Part shown: in pieces, positions 61,250 to 64,000 of the stretch
Layout of the letters: each line of letters begins with the position of its first letter
How positions within the stretch are numbered: position 1 is the stretch's first letter
Source of the DNA: Eubacteriales bacterium
GTDB taxonomy: Bacteria; Bacillota; Clostridia; Lachnospirales; Lachnospiraceae
Assembly: GCA_030533385.1 (NCBI GenBank)
Contig: JAUNJG010000003.1
Location: 23,608 to 87,607 of the forward strand
Direction of reading: 5' to 3'
Length of the DNA: 64,000 nt
Position numbers and translations under genes: made by a program
The notes under the pieces: generated by a model
Told to the model about the DNA's origin: nothing
The model's database searches: none
Seen by the model: the letters and a program-made list of their open reading frames with translations, nothing else

Positions 61250-61780
61250 TTAGGCACTCATTTCTTCTCCATAATGAAGTGCTTTTTCCAACGAAATTTT
61301 TTCTTCATCGGCCAAGGCAATATCGCAAATTCCATTTTTGATTTCTTTCATATATACATGGCATCCGGCCCTGTTATGAATCGTATTTAAAATAAATCCA
61401 TCATTGGCACTATTTAACAATGTAAGTACAAAACTCATCTTCCCGCCGCTCACTGAATTTTCTACATTAAAAGCATCATACCTGTGTATTCCCATCTTGC
61501 TATAACTTTTTCTCACTTTATCATAAATAATTGGAATTTGGTCATCATTATCCTTTTGGCCTATTTTTAATTCATCAATTTCTCGAAATCTTTTATAAAT
61601 AGTATATTCCAAAGATTTCCCACTCTCTCCTGTCATAAATTCCATATATCTTTTTCTTATTCTGAGGTAATCCAACAACAAAAAGAATATGGTAATCACC
61701 AACGCTGTCATGATAATACATGTTCCCACAAGAAACACATCAAAGTCCATATTCAAAAAAACTAATATTTTACTTTTCAT
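61250..61780 (-). CDS. DUF4446 family membrane protein
   Basis: 176 aa. One transmembrane helix at about 15-37, then a cytoplasmic domain with YDKVRKSYSKMGIHRYDAFN and the GGKMSFVLTLLNSANDGFILNTIHNR core that defines the family. The function is unknown; it is often located right after parB, as here (9 bases downstream). Confidence 0.87.
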   Translation of the reverse strand: MKSKILVFLNMDFDVFLVGTCIIMTALVITIFFLLLDYLRIRKRYMEFMTGESGKSLEYTIYKRFREIDELKIGQKDNDDQIPIIYDKVRKSYSKMGIHRYDAFNVENSVSGGKMSFVLTLLNSANDGFILNTIHNRAGCHVYMKEIKNGICDIALADEEKISLEKALHYGEEMSA

Positions 61781-61789
61781 ACTTTTCTC

Positions 61790-62704
61790 CTATTCTGTTT
61801 TCTCTCGTATACTTTGAATTAAATCTATGATTCTCTCCAGTTCCTCCTTTGAATAATACTCAATTTCGATTCGTCCCTTGTCATTCTTCTTTTTCTTTAT
61901 GGAAACTTTACTTCCCAGAATTTGTTTCATCCGTCCTTCGTAAAACAGCATCATATTATTTTCTTCTGAATTTTCTTCTTCTTTTTCCGGATCCTCTTTT
62001 TTCTCTGACAGTCTCTTTACCAACCGCTCCGCTTCTCTCACACTGAGACCTTCATCCATAATTTTTTCTGCAATTTCACATTGTAATTCTCTGTCTTCAA
62101 TAGAGATGAGCGTTCTTCCATGTCCGCTGGTGATTCGGTTATCTATAATCATTTTCTGTACTCTTTCATCCAGCTTCAAAAGTCGCATTGTATTTGTAAT
62201 CGCTGTTCGACTTTTGGATACGCTCATCGCAATTTCATCTTGCTTTAAATTATATTCCTGTTGCAGCTGTTGATATGCCTTTGCCTCCTCAATAGGATTT
62301 AAGTTTTCCCTTTGTAAATTTTCTATCAGAGAAATTTTTAAAATTTCCTTCTCATCATATTCCTTTACAATGACAGGAACTGTTTTTAATCCCGCCTTTT
62401 TGCTTGCCCTCCATCTTCTCTCTCCTGCAATGATTTCATAAAAATCGTCTTTCTTTTTCACAATCAACGGTTGAATCACTCCGAATTGTTTTATAGACTC
62501 TGACAATTCTTCTATGGCATCCTCATCAAACTGTTTTCTTGGTTGATTTCTATTGGGTTCTACCTTTCTGATATCCACCTCCAAGTCATAATTTTCTATT
62601 TCTTTCTTTGTTCCTTCTTCCTTTTTTTCTTCTTTTTTTATTACCGTTTCCTCTTTCGGTATTAAAATATCCAATCCACGTCCTAGCCCTTTTTTTAACG
62701 CCAT
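61790..62704 (-). CDS. parB: ParB/Spo0J chromosome partitioning protein
   Basis: 304 aa. N-terminal ParA-interacting segment (MALKKGLGRGLDILIPKEE), the CTPase/ParB motif IIAGERRWRASKKAGL at about 90-106, the DNA-binding helix-turn-helix around QDEIAMSVSKSRTAITNTMRLL, a charged linker and a C-terminal dimerisation domain. It binds parS and spreads on DNA near the origin to load SMC and drive segregation. A parS-like site lies 100 bases upstream. Confidence 0.95.
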   Translation of the reverse strand: MALKKGLGRGLDILIPKEETVIKKEEKKEEGTKKEIENYDLEVDIRKVEPNRNQPRKQFDEDAIEELSESIKQFGVIQPLIVKKKDDFYEIIAGERRWRASKKAGLKTVPVIVKEYDEKEILKISLIENLQRENLNPIEEAKAYQQLQQEYNLKQDEIAMSVSKSRTAITNTMRLLKLDERVQKMIIDNRITSGHGRTLISIEDRELQCEIAEKIMDEGLSVREAERLVKRLSEKKEDPEKEEENSEENNMMLFYEGRMKQILGSKVSIKKKKNDKGRIEIEYYSKEELERIIDLIQSIREKTE

Positions 62705-62753
62705 GAAAATACACCCCTTTTATTATTATTCTTATTATTCTTTTTTCACTTAG

Positions 62754-62813
62754 AAACATAATCTCTCAGTCATATCTATCCAAAAATTTGACTCTAACTG
62801 AGAAACTATGTTT
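62754..62813. repeat. Inverted repeat between parA and parB
   Basis: AAACATA and TCTCTCAGT (62754-62770) pair with ACTGAGA and TATGTTT (62797-62813). No T-run follows, so it is not a typical terminator. It may be a regulatory site or an RNA structure; its right arm runs into the parS-like site. Confidence 0.6.
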
Positions 62814-62824
62814 CATGTGAAACA
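62809..62824. promoter_or_regulatory. parS-like ParB-binding site
   Basis: TGTTTCATGTGAAACA differs at one central base from the consensus TGTTTCACGTGAAACA. It lies two bases past the parA stop codon. A half-site TGTTTCATGTG also occurs at about 63939. Confidence 0.85.
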
Positions 62825-62825
62825 T

Positions 62826-63599
62826 TTATTCCCGGGTATTTTCCATCACTTCATCGGCCAGTAATTTATAAGCTTCAGAACCGGAAGACTTCTTGTCGTA
62901 CAAATTAATTGGCAAGCCATGGCTTGGCGCCTCTGCAAGTCTTACATTTCTTGGAATAATCGTCTTATATATATTCTGATTTAGATTATCTTTCACATTT
63001 TCTACAACCTGCAAAGACAAATTTGTTCTTGCATCATACATGGTAAATACAACACCTTCCATATATAAAGAAGGATTTAAGTTTTGCTGAATTAAATTAA
63101 TTGTATAGATTAACTGGGTCAATCCATCCAAAGCATAAAACTCACATTGTATCGGGACGAGAACAGAATCCGCAGCCGTCATCGCATTGACCGTCAACAT
63201 TCCCAGAGCAGGAGGACAATCTACAATAATGTAATCAAAATCTTCTCGAATAGATTTCAATTTTTCTTTTAAAATATATTGCATATTCTCAGAAGTGATC
63301 AATTCAATCTCAGCGCCTGCCAGATTTCTATTTGCCGGAATCAAATACAGATCATCAAAACAATTTTTAATCTGTACGATTGAATCCTGTACTTTCAACT
63401 CTCCTCTCAACACTTCATAAATTGTCCTGTCCAATTCATTTTTTTCCAGTCCAAGACCACTGGTAGTATTTCCTTGGGAATCCATATCAATTAATAATAC
63501 CTTTTTTCCCTTTTCCGCTAAACACGCAGATAAATTAATAGAAGTGGTCGTTTTTCCTACTCCACCTTTCTGATTTGCCACAGCAATCATTCTGCCCAT
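62826..63599 (-). CDS. parA: ParA/Soj partitioning ATPase
   Basis: 257 aa from the ATG at 63599 with GGAGGTTTGTAC before it. The deviant Walker A is VANQKGGVGKTTTSINL at about 7-23, Walker A' VLLIDMDSQGN, and Walker B DYIIVDCPPALG. It works with ParB in chromosome segregation and control of replication initiation. The parA-parB order close to the right end indicates that oriC is near. Confidence 0.96.
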   Translation of the reverse strand: MGRMIAVANQKGGVGKTTTSINLSACLAEKGKKVLLIDMDSQGNTTSGLGLEKNELDRTIYEVLRGELKVQDSIVQIKNCFDDLYLIPANRNLAGAEIELITSENMQYILKEKLKSIREDFDYIIVDCPPALGMLTVNAMTAADSVLVPIQCEFYALDGLTQLIYTINLIQQNLNPSLYMEGVVFTMYDARTNLSLQVVENVKDNLNQNIYKTIIPRNVRLAEAPSHGLPINLYDKKSSGSEAYKLLADEVMENTRE

Positions 63600-63815
63600 G
63601 TACAAACCTCCATTTCTAATTTTTTAATTTTTCCATTTTTGTCATCCCACATTCAAAGAGATTCTGTCTTCTTTTCTAAAACAAGGCAGCAAATAATAAC
63701 ATCAATTCTATTGTATGCCTACATTCTACTTTTCTCTCCCTCGTCTAAAAATCAAAACAAAATACCTTAGATTGCATTGAGGTGTGGAGACATTCTATAG
63801 GATTATTTTAAATAT

Positions 63816-63889
63816 GGTAATTATTCAGCTATGCACCTGATAAAACCGTTTCATTGAAAAAACCAAGATGCTATGGCTGAATCGTTACC
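63816..63889. repeat. Palindromic small repeat with 23-26 bp inverted ends
   Basis: The left end GGTAATTATTCAGCTATGCA is matched on the other strand by GGTAACGATTCAGCCATAGCA at the right end. The 74-bp element looks like a miniature inverted-repeat element. It lies upstream of parA; the rest of 63606-64000 shows no gene. Confidence 0.75.
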
Positions 63890-64000
63890 TTATATGTACA
63901 TTTCATTATAACACACATCAGATAAAAATACATTCTAATGTTTCATGTGGTTTGTGTCAAGTAAACGTTGGCAACTTTTCTTTTGTTTTTCTTTCAAATG

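Overview
The window looks like chromosome from a Gram-positive, spore-forming Clostridia of the Lachnospiraceae type. It is visibly AT-rich, Shine-Dalgarno sites are strong, and it carries a BofA-like protein plus lineage-typical families (DUF3881, DUF4446, DUF5702, DUF6382, DUF1002). ParA/Soj and ParB/Spo0J with a near-consensus parS site lie at the right end, which suggests the replication origin is close to that edge. I see no prophage, complete insertion sequence or CRISPR array. Family names come from reading the translations, not from database searches.

Layout. 1-8650 is a minus-strand Tad-like type IVb pilus/secretion cluster: a CpaE-like protein that has lost its P-loop, CpaF, TadB, TadC, a Flp pilin behind its own terminator, a DUF5702 pseudopilin-like protein, two TadE-like proteins and a DUF6382 protein cut by the window edge. 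8850-13550 holds BofA, a secreted DUF1002 protein, a YfhO-type membrane protein and a GT2 glycosyltransferase. 13550-14850 is a gene-free stretch of tandem repeats, inverted repeats and hairpins. 14850-20650 has a repeat-built surface protein, a DUF815 ATPase with a partner and a secreted transglutaminase-like protein.

21600-28810 is the most interesting locus. Polysaccharide pyruvyltransferase, CysD, CysNC (PAPS synthesis), a PAPS-type sulfotransferase and a ChrA-family anion transporter are tightly packed on one strand, with no PAPS reductase present. This reads as an import, activation and transfer cassette for sulfating a surface glycan. A second, related sulfotransferase (52223-53389) sits inside a two-component-system cluster together with a response regulator that lacks its phospho-acceptor Asp.

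29020-36280 contains a PTS_EIIC_2-like membrane protein, a RACo-like ferredoxin/ASKHA protein, a LOG-family hydrolase and the cobalt importer CbiQ-CbiO / CbiM-CbiN, with a structured leader before cbiM. 37080-39251 encodes a BlaI-like repressor, an M56 protease without a beta-lactam sensor domain, and a tiny exported protein. 39390-43283 carries serS (divergent motif 2), a lipid kinase, aroD and aroK. 43310-43620 is a second tandem repeat array related to the first. 43820-49950 is a polyol PTS operon with its PRD activator, an AraD/FucA-type aldolase and a Zn-dehydrogenase.

50060-64000 has an HEPN/MNT pair, tRNA-Arg(CCT), the sulfotransferase/two-component cluster, an AI-2E family protein, tRNA-Lys(CTT), trmB, a D,D-carboxypeptidase, and DUF3881, DUF4446, parB and parA. 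At least five copies of a small repeat with an ATTCAGC(C/T)AT core are scattered between genes.
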